A stretch of DNA of 61,428 nt from Candidatus Avisuccinivibrio pullicola (GTDB taxonomy: Bacteria > Pseudomonadota > Gammaproteobacteria > Enterobacterales > Succinivibrionaceae): NCBI GenBank assembly GCA_018713485.1, contig DVOQ01000066.1, positions 1 to 61,428 of the forward strand. Reading direction: 5' to 3'. A program made the translations under genes and the position numbers. Under the pieces are notes generated by a model. The model saw only the letters and a list, made by a program, of their open reading frames with translations, did no database searches and was not told the DNA's origin. This document shows positions 8,810 through 17,118 of the stretch, one piece after another. Position 1 is the first letter of the stretch. Every line of letters starts with the position of its first letter.

Positions 8810-9778
8810 TTACTTCTTAAGGGTGAAGTTATCGAGGTTCTTGGCGTTGTCGATGGTGATGATCTCGCAGTCGATGAGCTGCTTCTCAGGCTGGCCGGTG
8901 GAGCCGGTCTTTAAGTACTGATCAGCCTGACGCACGGCCATCTCGGCGATGAGGGCGGCCGGCTGCATGGCCGTACCGGTCATATTGCCGGCGAGGATCT
9001 CGTCACGGGCGTCGTTAGAGCCGTCCACGGCGACGATGTGCAGGGTCTTGCCGGCAGCCTTGGCGGCAGCGGCGGCACCCACGGCCATGTTGTCATTACC
9101 GGAGATGATGCCCTTTAAGTTGGGATGAGACTGTAAGATGGTCTCAGTCTTCTGATAGCCAAGATTCTGATCCCAGTTGGCAGTCTGCACGGAGACGAGC
9201 TTCATGTCCGGGTACTGATCGATGACCTCGTGGAAAGCGGTGGAGCGGGTCTTGGCATTGGTGTCGGAATCGATACCATAGAGCTCAGCGTATTCGCCTT
9301 CCTCTTCCATGGCCTCGACAAAGACTTCGGCCACGCCCTTGGCACCCTGATAGTTGTTGGCGACGATCTGGGCCACGGCGATACCCTGCTCGTTGATCTC
9401 ACGGTCAATGAGGAAGGTGGGGATGTTGTTGTCATAGGCTCTCTGAACCGCGGCCACGGTGGCGTCGGCACCGGCGTTATCGCAGATGATGGCGGCGGCC
9501 TTATCGGAAATGGCGGTCTCAAAGAGCTCGGACTGCTTCACGGGGCTGTCGTCATGAGACACCATCTTGACCTCGTAGCCTAACTCCTTGGCAGTGGCGG
9601 CAGCCACCTCAGCCTCGGTCTTGAAGAAGGGGTTGGAATGGGAGGGGGTGATGATGTACATGATGTTCGAGCCACCGCCGGTTAAACGCTTGGGAGCGTC
9701 AGCGGCAGAAGCGGTAGCAGCGAAGGTCACGGCGGCGCAGGCTAAGGTTAGGGATGCGCAGATACGGCTAAGTCTCAT
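8810..9778 (-). CDS. Periplasmic sugar-binding protein of the ABC transporter (RbsB family)
   Basis: A 322-residue periplasmic binding protein. Its signal peptide ends near ATASAADA (about residue 26), then comes a type I sugar-binding fold with NPFFKT, FLIDREIN near residue 122, SGNDNMAVGA and VAVDGSNDARDEI. The family binds pentoses and hexoses in the periplasm and delivers them to RbsA/RbsC-like partners. It is the first gene of the operon, with AAGGAG about a dozen bases before the ATG. The ligand is not readable from sequence; ribose, xylose or apiose fit the neighbours. Confidence 0.93.
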   Translation of the reverse strand: MRLSRICASLTLACAAVTFAATASAADAPKRLTGGGSNIMYIITPSHSNPFFKTEAEVAAATAKELGYEVKMVSHDDSPVKQSELFETAISDKAAAIICDNAGADATVAAVQRAYDNNIPTFLIDREINEQGIAVAQIVANNYQGAKGVAEVFVEAMEEEGEYAELYGIDSDTNAKTRSTAFHEVIDQYPDMKLVSVQTANWDQNLGYQKTETILQSHPNLKGIISGNDNMAVGAAAAAKAAGKTLHIVAVDGSNDARDEILAGNMTGTAMQPAALIAEMAVRQADQYLKTGSTGQPEKQLIDCEIITIDNAKNLDNFTLKK

Positions 9779-9891
9779 AATCAGTTAAACTCCTTGTTAT
9801 GTAAGCTGATTCGCCGCAAAAAGAATTAAGCTCTCTTTGCTTTGACAGGTTTCATGATATATGGCGGCAGGCCTTTTGATTATCAAATTTA

Positions 9892-9907
9892 TGCTATTTT
9901 TGTCACA
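9892..9907. promoter_or_regulatory. Possible CRP-binding site
   Basis: The sequence TGCTA-N6-TCACA matches the CRP consensus (TGTGA-N6-TCACA) in one half perfectly and in the other partly. It lies about 115 bases upstream of the binding-protein start, a plausible place for catabolite control of a sugar operon. The distance to a -10 box could not be fixed. Confidence 0.35.
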
Positions 9908-9924
9908 AATCTGATAAAAGGTCA

Positions 9925-9953
9925 GGGCAAATTTTGCCCGTCTAGGCAAAATT
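9925..9953. promoter_or_regulatory. Overlapping palindromes, candidate regulator operator
   Basis: GGGCAAA-T-TTTGCCC (9925-9939) overlaps a second perfect inverted repeat, AATTTTGCC-N6-GGCAAAATT (9930-9953). This creates three copies of a GGCAAA half-site within 29 bases. It lies between the sugar operon and the AraC-type gene, so that regulator is the most likely binder. Confidence 0.5.
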
Positions 9954-10122
9954 CAGTAATACCATTTTCGCAAGACGATGCACACTAAATTTACGTAAAA
10001 TTACTATAAAAATCAAGAAATTAAAAATAAATAATCAAAAAAGCACGGTTTGGTCAATAATTTGTGAACTTATATAAACTATTGAAATTTAGATAAATGT
10101 TCTTAACATGCTTTAAAGGTGC

Positions 10123-10134
10123 GCAAACGTTTAC
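10123..10134. promoter_or_regulatory. LacI/RbsR-type operator
   Basis: GCAAACGTTTAC is one base from the perfect palindrome found upstream of the LacI-family gene at 30089. The CG-centred AAACGTTT core is typical of LacI/PurR/RbsR-family operators. It lies some 345 bases upstream of the sugar operon start, close to the end of the AraC-type gene. Confidence 0.5.
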
Positions 10135-10139
10135 GGACT

Positions 10140-10168
10140 GCTCTGAGGCGCAAAACGGCCCTCAGAGC
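10140..10168 (-). terminator. Hairpin at the end of the AraC-type gene
   Basis: A 9-bp stem (GCTCTGAGG / CCTCAGAGC) overlaps the TGA stop of the regulator gene. No T tract follows, so efficiency is uncertain. It separates the regulator transcript from the sugar operon promoter region. Confidence 0.45.
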
Positions 10169-11403
10169 GTGTGCTGCGAGCGGTACTGACCCGGCGTCTG
10201 ACCGATGACGCGGGTGAAGACCTTGCCAAAATGACTCTGGGAGCTGAAACCCAGCAGATCGGCGATTTCCTGCAGGGACTTGTCCGAGCCGGTAAGGAGT
10301 GTGGTAGCGAGGTGGATCTTCTTCTGATGGGCGTATTCCAGAAGCGTCATGCCCTTGCCCTCGCGGAAGGTGCGCGAGAGATAGCCCTCCGAGACCTTAA
10401 GGCGGCGGGCCATGGTCCTGATGTCGGTCTTTTCGTAAATATGGTGATCGATATAGGCGCAGGCGCGGCGCACGAGGGCCGAGGTGGTGGAGGTATGGGC
10501 GCTTTCGTAGCGGCGCGCCCCGACCAGTTTAGCGCATTGCAGGGCACAGGAGCGGGCGAGGGCGGCGGCATCGGCAGGATACTTACACTCCTCGACCTCG
10601 AGGATATAGGAGTCCGAAAGCACGTAGAGTTCCTCGACGGACAGTCCCGCGTCGATGGCCTCACGCGTGGCGATGGTGATATCGACGATGGCAAGGTTCT
10701 GCGCCGAGCGCAGCTCGTTTTTGGAGAGAGTGCCGCGCATGGCCGCATAGGGAGAGTCGAGGGCCTCGGTGAGCTTGTCGGGATCGCCCTCGCGTATGGC
10801 CTTGCGGATATTGGCCTCAAGAGTCACGGGATTGTGGGGACGGCCCTCGAGGGTATGGGCGGTAAAGACGGAGGCCATGCGCTTTCTTACCATTTCCACG
10901 AGATCGCAGGAAAGAAAGCTGTCATCTAAGAGGCGGTTGACGCTTTTGATCCTGCCCGTGACGGCGGTGTTGACTAAAAGCAGCGTGGCGGCAAGGCGCG
11001 AGGGCTCGCAGTACTGCAAAGGACAGTTTTCCGCACCGTGCTTGGAGGCGTAAAGCTGCAAAAAGGCCGCGTCGGTATGCGTCATGCTCACGGGGCCTAC
11101 GAGAAGGGTGAGGCCCTCATGGCACTGCACCCCGCCAAAGAGGACGGGACTCTCGTCCTGAATGAGGGACAGTCCTTCCTTGCGCACACGTTCTAGCAGA
11201 CGTCCGCGCAGGGCCAGATCGGTCTTAAGGACGTTCCAGTCATCGCGCTCGTTACTGTCAAATTTTTCGAGGTAATGGCCGTCGTTCTTAAAGACGTGAA
11301 AGGGCAGCGGGCAGAGATGGGTAAGCAGGGACAGCCCATAGGATAAGGGCACGTGGGAAAAGGTGTGCACCAGGGCGTCGCTTACGGGAGGAGAGGCACT
11401 CAT
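10162..11403 (-). CDS. AraC-family transcriptional regulator
   Basis: About 413 residues with a C-terminal AraC-type double helix-turn-helix (roughly residues 310-410: ALVRRACAYIDHHI, then MARRLKVSEGYLSRTFRE and IADLLGFSSQSHFGKVF). The first 300 residues are a long sensor region without an obvious cupin barrel, reminiscent of the large AraC regulators common in Firmicutes. I prefer the ATG at 11403; a TTG four codons upstream is the alternative. It sits between rbsKD and the sugar operon and is the obvious local activator. Its upstream Shine-Dalgarno lies inside a hairpin (11414-11433). Confidence 0.85.
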   Translation of the reverse strand: MSASPPVSDALVHTFSHVPLSYGLSLLTHLCPLPFHVFKNDGHYLEKFDSNERDDWNVLKTDLALRGRLLERVRKEGLSLIQDESPVLFGGVQCHEGLTLLVGPVSMTHTDAAFLQLYASKHGAENCPLQYCEPSRLAATLLLVNTAVTGRIKSVNRLLDDSFLSCDLVEMVRKRMASVFTAHTLEGRPHNPVTLEANIRKAIREGDPDKLTEALDSPYAAMRGTLSKNELRSAQNLAIVDITIATREAIDAGLSVEELYVLSDSYILEVEECKYPADAAALARSCALQCAKLVGARRYESAHTSTTSALVRRACAYIDHHIYEKTDIRTMARRLKVSEGYLSRTFREGKGMTLLEYAHQKKIHLATTLLTGSDKSLQEIADLLGFSSQSHFGKVFTRVIGQTPGQYRSQHTL

Positions 11404-11413
11404 CTTACAGATC

Positions 11414-11433
11414 AAGCTCCCTTGCGGGAGCTT
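11414..11433 (-). promoter_or_regulatory. Stem-loop covering the ribosome-binding site of the AraC-type gene
   Basis: A perfect 8-bp stem (AAGCTCCC / GGGAGCTT) with a 4-base loop. In the minus-strand transcript the GGGAG that would serve as Shine-Dalgarno forms the 3' arm. It could lower translation of the regulator relative to rbsKD. Confidence 0.4.
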
Positions 11434-11455
11434 CGGATTATCGTTAAGCCGTCAA

Positions 11456-11857
11456 TTAGAAGGAAACGTTGGACTCAAGAATGACATTGCAGTAGGGACG
11501 GCATTCGCCGGTACGCACCACGGCCCTAGAGAATGCGGTGAGTTCCTTGAAGCGGTTATGCGGCACTTCCACGACCTCAATACCGTTTTTCTTAGCCCAG
11601 ACGTAGATCCGGGAGTAGAACTCCGGATTCATGTTCTTGGACTCCTCGGCGATGGTCACTTTCTGGAATTTAGCTTCGGCGTCAATGACGTCAAAGACGT
11701 CCCAGAAAGGCGGCACGTTGTAGGTGACGGCCAGATCAATGCGCTGCACGCCATCCGGCACCGGCAGCCCGCAGTCGCCTACGGTGAGAGTGTCAAAGTG
11801 ACCTAATTTGGCAATCACATAGGAAAGTTCGGAATTAAGGCAGCCAATCTTTTTCAT
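11456..11857 (-). CDS. rbsD: D-ribose pyranase RbsD
   Basis: A 133-residue protein matching RbsD along its length. It begins MKKIGCLNSELSYVIAKLGHFDTLTVGDCGLP, with the conserved His-Asp pair and GLPVP motif, and ends with the family's typical TGECRPYCNVIL. RbsD interconverts pyranose and furanose forms of ribose so that ribokinase can use it. It starts 17 bases after rbsK. The nearby ABC transporter in the same orientation may supply the sugar, since no separate ribose transporter is visible. Confidence 0.93.
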   Translation of the reverse strand: MKKIGCLNSELSYVIAKLGHFDTLTVGDCGLPVPDGVQRIDLAVTYNVPPFWDVFDVIDAEAKFQKVTIAEESKNMNPEFYSRIYVWAKKNGIEVVEVPHNRFKELTAFSRAVVRTGECRPYCNVILESNVSF

Positions 11858-11874
11858 GGTTTTTTCCCTCTTAG

Positions 11875-12810
11875 CTACAGACGATCGACGAGAACCTCAG
11901 TGTCGCTCTCCTTTAAGAACTGTTCCACCTCGGCAAGAGCGGGGATGGAAGGTGAGGCGCCTTTGCGCGTCACGGCGATGGCGGAGGCGGCGGTGGCGGT
12001 CTTTAAGGCGATGGCACCGTCCACTCCGCGGGAAAGTGAGGCGATAAGGAAGCCCAGGAAAGTATCACCCGCAGCGGTGGTATCCACGGCCTGCACCTTA
12101 AAGCTCTTACAGGAAATCACGCTCCTGCCCGTCTCCTTTAGGAGTGAGCCGCGGGACCCCAGGGTGAGCACAAAGGAGGAATGCGGGAATTTCTGTGAGA
12201 GCGCGTCAATGAGGACATAGGGATCGGTGGAAGGATCCATGTCCACCATGGCCGAACCCTCGATCTCGTTGACGATGAGGAAAGCGCACTTCTCAAGGGG
12301 CAGCTTTAACAGCTCGCGGGTAAAGGGTGAGACGTTAAAGCACACCTTAAGACCGCACTCATGCCCCTTGTTGATGAGGTACTCGATATTGTTGACCTCG
12401 TTTTGCAAAATGAGGTAGTCCCCTTTCTCAAAATGGCTGAGGGTGGCGTCGATTTCCTCCGTGGTGAGGGACTGATTGGCGCCGCCATAGAGAAGAATGC
12501 AGTTCTGACCGTTCTTGTCCACCTGAATGATGGTGTGGCCCGAGGGCATGTCACGGCGCTTTAAAAAATCCTCGTGAATGCCGTTTTCAATGATCTCGTG
12601 CAAAAGCACCTTGGAGTCATCACTACCCACGGCACCGGCGTGATACACCGTGCCTCCGGCGCGGGCTAAGGCAACGGACTGATTGAGGCCCTTGCCTCCG
12701 GCGAAGATATGGCGCGAATTAGACGCGAGCGTTTCACCCGGTCTTACGAAATGATCCACGCCATACACGTAATCGATATTGAGGGATCCGTAATTCAAAA
12801 TCTTGGCCAT
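11875..12810 (-). CDS. rbsK: Ribokinase (PfkB family)
   Basis: A 311-residue PfkB-family sugar kinase. The first signature GGKGLNQSVALARAGG is near residue 40, and the second, with the anion hole and catalytic Asp (DTTAAGDTFLGF), is near residue 245. The ATG at 12810 has GAGG seven bases upstream, and the longer frame to 12885 is unsupported. Coupling to rbsD makes ribose the likely substrate, giving ribose 5-phosphate, though some PfkB kinases take other pentoses. Confidence 0.88.
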   Translation of the reverse strand: MAKILNYGSLNIDYVYGVDHFVRPGETLASNSRHIFAGGKGLNQSVALARAGGTVYHAGAVGSDDSKVLLHEIIENGIHEDFLKRRDMPSGHTIIQVDKNGQNCILLYGGANQSLTTEEIDATLSHFEKGDYLILQNEVNNIEYLINKGHECGLKVCFNVSPFTRELLKLPLEKCAFLIVNEIEGSAMVDMDPSTDPYVLIDALSQKFPHSSFVLTLGSRGSLLKETGRSVISCKSFKVQAVDTTAAGDTFLGFLIASLSRGVDGAIALKTATAASAIAVTRKGASPSIPALAEVEQFLKESDTEVLVDRL

Positions 12811-13107
12811 AATAAATCCTCGTGGCGCTGAGACGGCACTTAAAAACCGTTTTATACCAAAAATGTCAGTTTTAGGATAAACCAAAACGCCTTAGAGGGC
12901 GGCAACGGCGTGCGCGGCCTTGTCAGTTTGCAGAAAAGATCACAAAAAAGCCCCTTTACAGGTGCCAAAACGCCAAAAAACATCAAAAAGATATCAGGGA
13001 CAAAGCGCCCTCTGAGGACACTTCTTTGTCCTGCGGCTGTAAGGAACAGGGCGGGTGCGCTAAAATAGGCCGTCTTTTAAAAACCTTACAGAAGAGAGGA
13101 ACGTCGC
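12811..13107. promoter_or_regulatory. Divergent promoter region of rbsK and purE
   Basis: This 297-base gap separates minus-strand rbsK from plus-strand purE and contains no gene. TAAAAT near 13062 is a candidate -10 for purE with only a weak -35, and TATAAA (minus strand, near 12851-12856) is a candidate for rbsK. No PurR-type operator was recognised. Confidence 0.45.
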
Positions 13108-13608
13108 ATGGCTTTTGTGGCTATTTTAATGGGCTCGGATTCCGATCTGCCCTTAGTTGAGAACACCCTGAACGTCTTAAAGTCCTTTGACATTGCCTAT
13201 GAGGTCAAGGTCGCTTCCGCCCACCGTACCCCTGACGTGGTCGCCACTTACGTGGCCGATGCCGAGAGGCGCGGCTGTCAGGTCTTTATCTGCGCTGCAG
13301 GTTTAGCCGCTCACCTGGCCGGTGCCGTGGCGGCCCGCACCCTGCGTCCCGTGATCGGCATTCCCGTGGACGGCGGCCCCTTAAACGGTGTGGACGCTCT
13401 GTACTCGACGGTGATGATGCCAGGCGGCATTCCCGTGGCGACGGTGGCCGTGGGCAAGGCCGGCGCCAGGAACGCGGGATATTTAGCCGCGCAGATCATG
13501 GCCGTGGCCGATCCCTCCCTCTTTGAGAAGGTGAAGGCCGAGCGCGAGCAGGCCGCACGCGCCGTGATCGCCAGGGATGAGGCCTTAGCGGCGAAGTTAG
13601 CTAAGTAA
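13108..13608 (+). CDS. purE: N5-carboxyaminoimidazole ribonucleotide mutase (class I PurE)
   Basis: A 166-residue PurE. GSDSDLP near the start and SAHRTPD near residue 42 form the active site, and [25 protein letters not shown] is the typical C-terminal stretch. It converts N5-CAIR to CAIR in de novo purine synthesis. No purK follows; the gene instead leads an operon with tsaC, aroE and rsmJ. A GAGAGGA ribosome-binding site precedes the ATG. Confidence 0.95.
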   Translation: MAFVAILMGSDSDLPLVENTLNVLKSFDIAYEVKVASAHRTPDVVATYVADAERRGCQVFICAAGLAAHLAGAVAARTLRPVIGIPVDGGPLNGVDALYSTVMMPGGIPVATVAVGKAGARNAGYLAAQIMAVADPSLFEKVKAEREQAARAVIARDEALAAKLAK

Positions 13609-14180
13609 TGAGCCGTCCTGCAATTGAAAAGGCCGCCGCGGTCCTTAAGGCGGGGGGCGTCATCGTGGCCCCCGCCGAGGGGCTGTACGGCTTAAGCTGC
13701 GTGTATGATGATGATAAGGCGCTTTCGCGCATTCTGGAGCTTAAAAGACGCTCCTTAAAGAAAGGGCTTATCGTCATTACCGATACCTTCAGAAGTGCGC
13801 TGACCCTAAGCGAGGAGCGGCGTATTCCCGTGGAGTGTCAGATGCGTATGCAGGATGTGTGGCCGGGCTTTGTCACCTGCGTGGTGCCCGCTGCCGCCAC
13901 GCTCTCGCCCCTGCTTACGGGGGAGAGAAAGACCATCGCGGTGCGCGTGACGGCTTTTGAGACTTTAAGGGAGCTCGTCGCCTTAGTGGGAAAGCCCATT
14001 GTTTCCACCTCGGCCAATCTCTCTGGCGAAACGCCCACCGCCTCGTTGGAGGAGGTACAGGCAGCGTGGGGCGGGAAGGTCGATTACGTGCTGCCCCTGC
14101 CCTGTCAGGGATTAAAGGGCGCCAGCGCTATTTATGATGCCATTTCAGGCCAGGTGTTACGTCAAGGAGGTTCTCTGTGA
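13608..14180 (+). CDS. tsaC: Threonylcarbamoyl-AMP synthase (TsaC/YrdC)
   Basis: A 190-residue YrdC-fold protein, the length of E. coli Tsa[11 protein letters not shown] is near residue 23, [12 protein letters not shown] follows, and [12 protein letters not shown] is near residue 132. It makes threonylcarbamoyl-AMP for the t6A37 modification of tRNAs. Its start overlaps the purE stop (TAATG), and its end overlaps aroE. The tsaC-aroE pairing is common in gammaproteobacteria. Confidence 0.92.
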   Translation: MSRPAIEKAAAVLKAGGVIVAPAEGLYGLSCVYDDDKALSRILELKRRSLKKGLIVITDTFRSALTLSEERRIPVECQMRMQDVWPGFVTCVVPAAATLSPLLTGERKTIAVRVTAFETLRELVALVGKPIVSTSANLSGETPTASLEEVQAAWGGKVDYVLPLPCQGLKGASAIYDAISGQVLRQGGSL

Positions 14181-15007
14181 CAGACAGCTACGCGGTGCTG
14201 GGCAATCCCGTGGTGCATTCACTCTCCCCGGTCATTCACGCTTATTTTGCCAAAAGTACGGGCGAGGATATAAGCTACGGGCGCCTGCTCGTTCCTAGGG
14301 GGCAGTTTGCTGAAACGGTCAGCGCCTTTTTTAAGGAAGGCGGCAGGGGCTGCAATATCACGGTTCCCTGTAAGTTAGACGCCATGGCTTACGCAAGGGA
14401 GCACGGTGAGCTGACCGAGACGGCTCAGGCTGCCGGGGCGGTCAATACCCTCAAGGTGGAAGGGGATACAGTTCTGGGAGATAACACCGACGGGCGGGGG
14501 CTCACGCAGGATTTGCGGCGCTTAGGCTGTCCCCTTGAAGGAGCGCGGGTGCTTCTCATCGGCGCCGGCGGCGCGGCGCGGGGCATTATCCTGCCTTTAT
14601 TGAAGACAGGTAAGGTCGCGTCCGTCACCCTCGTCAACCGTACCTTTGAAAAGGCCCGGGAGCTTACGGAGTGGTTTGCGACGGATAAGCTTCAGGCCCT
14701 GAGATTTGAGGATTTAAAAGCGGACTATGATGTGGTGCTCAACGCCTCGTCTTCCTCGCTTATGGGGGTACTGCCTCCCGTTGCGGATACGGTCTTAAAA
14801 GCCTCCTCCTTTGGTTACGATCTCATGTACCGCCCCGAGGGAAAGACGCTCTTTACCGAGCATTTAAAGTCTCTGGGTGTCACGGCCCATGACGGCCTTG
14901 GCATGCTGATCTGTCAGGCTGCCGAAAGCTTTTATCTGTGGCGCGGCAAGCGCCCCGACGTTACGGCCACCACCGCGTATCTGCGTGAGTATTTAGCCTC
15001 GCAATGA
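14177..15007 (+). CDS. aroE: Shikimate dehydrogenase (NADP)
   Basis: A 276-residue AroE. The N-terminal substrate domain has VVHSLSPVIH and ITVPCK (catalytic Lys), and the NADP domain has LIGAGGAARGI near residue 130, then VNRTFEKA. The start is GTG within GTGA, overlapping the tsaC stop. It reduces 3-dehydroshikimate in aromatic amino-acid synthesis. It also overlaps rsmJ by 4 bases. Confidence 0.95.
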   Translation: MTDSYAVLGNPVVHSLSPVIHAYFAKSTGEDISYGRLLVPRGQFAETVSAFFKEGGRGCNITVPCKLDAMAYAREHGELTETAQAAGAVNTLKVEGDTVLGDNTDGRGLTQDLRRLGCPLEGARVLLIGAGGAARGIILPLLKTGKVASVTLVNRTFEKARELTEWFATDKLQALRFEDLKADYDVVLNASSSSLMGVLPPVADTVLKASSFGYDLMYRPEGKTLFTEHLKSLGVTAHDGLGMLICQAAESFYLWRGKRPDVTATTAYLREYLASQ

Positions 15008-15738
15008 GACTTACGGTCAGGGCTGGAAAGGACGCTCCCACTTACGCCGTGTATGCCGCGGTGGCGGAGCGTTTAGAGGGCGTGGAGGTCAGCGTCCCTC
15101 TGACCTTAAGCTTTGAGGGACGCGTGAGTCTTGGCTTTTCTCAGAAGGGTGAGGCAGGGGCACTGTGTCTTGATTTTATGAAGGGCCCTCTTGCCCACCG
15201 TCTGCGCCATGGTGGCGCCACGGAGACAGTGGTGAAGGCGGTGCGCGGGCGGCATGATCTCAGAAAGGACGGCCCGCTTTACGTTTTTGACGCCACGGCG
15301 GGATTAGGCCGCGAGAGCATGCTGCTTTCCTTAGCGGGGTTCTCCGTTACCTCCTTCGAGCGCCATCCCGTGGTGTGGTCCTTACTGCGTGACGCCCTGA
15401 ACCGCGCGGCGGCAGAGGGGGAAACGCGGCTGCCTGAGCTGCGGCCCTGCGGCACCTTTCTGGAGCAGGGCGGGGAGCGTCCTCAGGTTATCTATTACGA
15501 TCCCATGTTCCCCGAAAGGGAGAAGAGCGCGCAGGTCAAAAAGGACATGCAGTACTTTCATGCCCTTATCGGCCCTGATGAGGATGTCGCGGAATATCTG
15601 GAGGCGGCTCTAAACCTGGCCCGCACCAAGGTGGTGGTCAAGCGTCCCGTGAGCGCCCCGCCCCTCACTCCCGCGGGCACGGGCCCCTCCTATAGCCTGT
15701 CAGGCGGAGCCTGCCGCTTTGACTGTTATGTGCTCTAA
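15004..15738 (+). CDS. rsmJ: 16S rRNA (guanine-1516-N2)-methyltransferase RsmJ
   Basis: A 244-residue protein with the RsmJ hallmarks: DATAGLGRES (SAM motif) near residue 97 and YYDPMFPEREKSAQVKKDMQ near residue 165. It methylates G1516 of 16S rRNA. It is the last gene of the purE-tsaC-aroE-rsmJ run, coupled to aroE by an ATGA overlap, and is followed by the convergent phosphatase gene. Confidence 0.93.
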   Translation: MRLTVRAGKDAPTYAVYAAVAERLEGVEVSVPLTLSFEGRVSLGFSQKGEAGALCLDFMKGPLAHRLRHGGATETVVKAVRGRHDLRKDGPLYVFDATAGLGRESMLLSLAGFSVTSFERHPVVWSLLRDALNRAAAEGETRLPELRPCGTFLEQGGERPQVIYYDPMFPEREKSAQVKKDMQYFHALIGPDEDVAEYLEAALNLARTKVVVKRPVSAPPLTPAGTGPSYSLSGGACRFDCYVL

Positions 15739-15754
15739 AACCTGACCGTAGGCT

Positions 15755-16432
15755 CTAAGCATCCAGACCCAGCAGCCGGCAAAGCGCTCCGGGACTTTCC
15801 ACGAGCAGATCCGCCCCCCAATTCTCTGCAGGACCGCACTCGCTCTGTCCATAGCCCCATAAGGCCGCGGCGCTCCTGACGCCTGCGTTACGGGCGGCCC
15901 GTATGTCATTGAGGTGATCGCCCACATACAGGGCATCCTCAGGGCTTACTTCAAGGCGCTTTAAGGCCTCCCATAAAGGACGCGGATCGGGCTTGGACCA
16001 GGGAAGGCTGTCACAGCCCAGGAGCACCTTAAAATCGGCGGTAAAGGGGTAGTTTTCAAAGAGCTTTAAGGCCATGGCCTCGTACTTACTGGTGATGACA
16101 GCCATAGGCAGGCCGGAGGCCTTCGCGGCATCGCACAGCTCCACGATCCCCTCAAAGGGTTTAGTGAAGGTATTGATATGCGCGGTGTAATATTCGGCAA
16201 AGGTCATACGCATCTGGCCTTCGATATCGTAGCCGGAGCGTTCGCTCTCCGGGACGCCTAAAGAGAGCATGGCGCGCATGCCCGAGGTGACCCTGGTGCG
16301 GATAAGTCCGGGGTTCAGGGCCTTAAGTCCAAAGGAGGTGAGGGTATGATTGCAGGCGGCGATGAGATCAGGGGCGGTGTCCATTAAGGTGCCGTCAAGA
16401 TCCCAGAGCAGGGCCTTACAGTTAAGTTGCAT
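15755..16432 (-). CDS. HAD-family phosphatase, phosphoglycolate phosphatase-like
   Basis: A 225-residue HAD hydrolase. LLWDLDGTLMDT is motif I with the nucleophile Asp, VITSK is motif II, the Lys of WSKPDPRP is motif III, and YVGDHLNDIRAARNAG is motif IV. The cap region suits Gph-type enzymes, which clear 2-phosphoglycolate, but pyrophosphatase or nucleotidase activity is possible. It converges on rsmJ and is divergent from apt. Confidence 0.8.
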   Translation of the reverse strand: MQLNCKALLWDLDGTLMDTAPDLIAACNHTLTSFGLKALNPGLIRTRVTSGMRAMLSLGVPESERSGYDIEGQMRMTFAEYYTAHINTFTKPFEGIVELCDAAKASGLPMAVITSKYEAMALKLFENYPFTADFKVLLGCDSLPWSKPDPRPLWEALKRLEVSPEDALYVGDHLNDIRAARNAGVRSAAALWGYGQSECGPAENWGADLLVESPGALCRLLGLDA

Positions 16433-16524
16433 GTCTATGTTCCTGTCTCAGGGCTAAAAAGTCCTACTTAGTTTATAATAGCCATTTGTGGTGCGTCCGA
16501 GCACTTTAAGAGTGGATTTTTAGC
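16433..16524. promoter_or_regulatory. Divergent promoter region of the phosphatase gene and apt
   Basis: TATAAT at 16474-16479 is a consensus -10 for the plus strand, about 45 bases upstream of apt. The same AT-rich spot reads TATTAT on the minus strand. No strong -35 hexamer is seen for either. Confidence 0.45.
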
Positions 16525-17097
16525 ATGAACGATCTTGCCTCCCTTGAGAACATTGATGAAAAATTAGCCTATCTCGCCGGCAGTATCCGCAGTATCCCTG
16601 ATTATCCCAAGACGGGAATTCTGTTTCGGGACGTAACCTCTCTGTGCGAGGATAAAAAGGCTTTCTCGCTGTCCATTGAACTCTTATATGACATCTATAA
16701 GGACACGCCCATTGACAAGGTGGTGGCCGCCGAGGCCCGGGGCTTTATTTTTGCCGCCCCCTTAGCCGAGAAATTAGGCTGCGGCTTCGTGCCGGTAAGA
16801 AAGCCCGGCAAACTGCCGCGTGAGGTCATTGAGGAACACTACGATCTCGAGTACGGACAGAATACTCTGCAGCTGCATAAGGACGCGATTACGCCTCGCG
16901 AAAAGGTGCTCATCGTGGACGATCTGCTCGCCACCGCAGGTACCGTCAGTGCCATGATTAAGCTCGTGCGCCGCTTAGGCGGGGATATCGTGTCCTCGGC
17001 CTTTGTCATCGAGCTTTTTGATTTGGGCGGGGCACAGCGGATCCGTAATGACTTCCACGTGGACTGCCGCTCCTTAATCCACTTCCCGGGGCATTAA
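16525..17097 (+). CDS. apt: Adenine phosphoribosyltransferase
   Basis: A 190-residue type I phosphoribosyltransferase. [18 protein letters not shown] is near residue 22, [12 protein letters not shown] follows, and the PRPP loop [13 protein letters not shown] is near residue 130. It salvages adenine to AMP. As in E. coli it directly precedes dnaX, here by 21 bases, and probably shares its transcript. Confidence 0.95.
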   Translation: MNDLASLENIDEKLAYLAGSIRSIPDYPKTGILFRDVTSLCEDKKAFSLSIELLYDIYKDTPIDKVVAAEARGFIFAAPLAEKLGCGFVPVRKPGKLPREVIEEHYDLEYGQNTLQLHKDAITPREKVLIVDDLLATAGTVSAMIKLVRRLGGDIVSSAFVIELFDLGGAQRIRNDFHVDCRSLIHFPGH

Positions 17098-17118
17098 ACC
17101 TCTGATCTAAGGCTTATC

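Larger units (their letters stand above)
9779..10161. promoter_or_regulatory. Regulatory region of the sugar operon
   Basis: This 383-base AT-rich gap contains no gene. It should hold the minus-strand promoter of the sugar operon. Three elements stand out: a CRP-like site at 9892-9907, overlapping palindromes at 9925-9953, and a LacI-family-type operator at 10123-10134. No convincing -35/-10 pair could be chosen with confidence. Confidence 0.6.
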
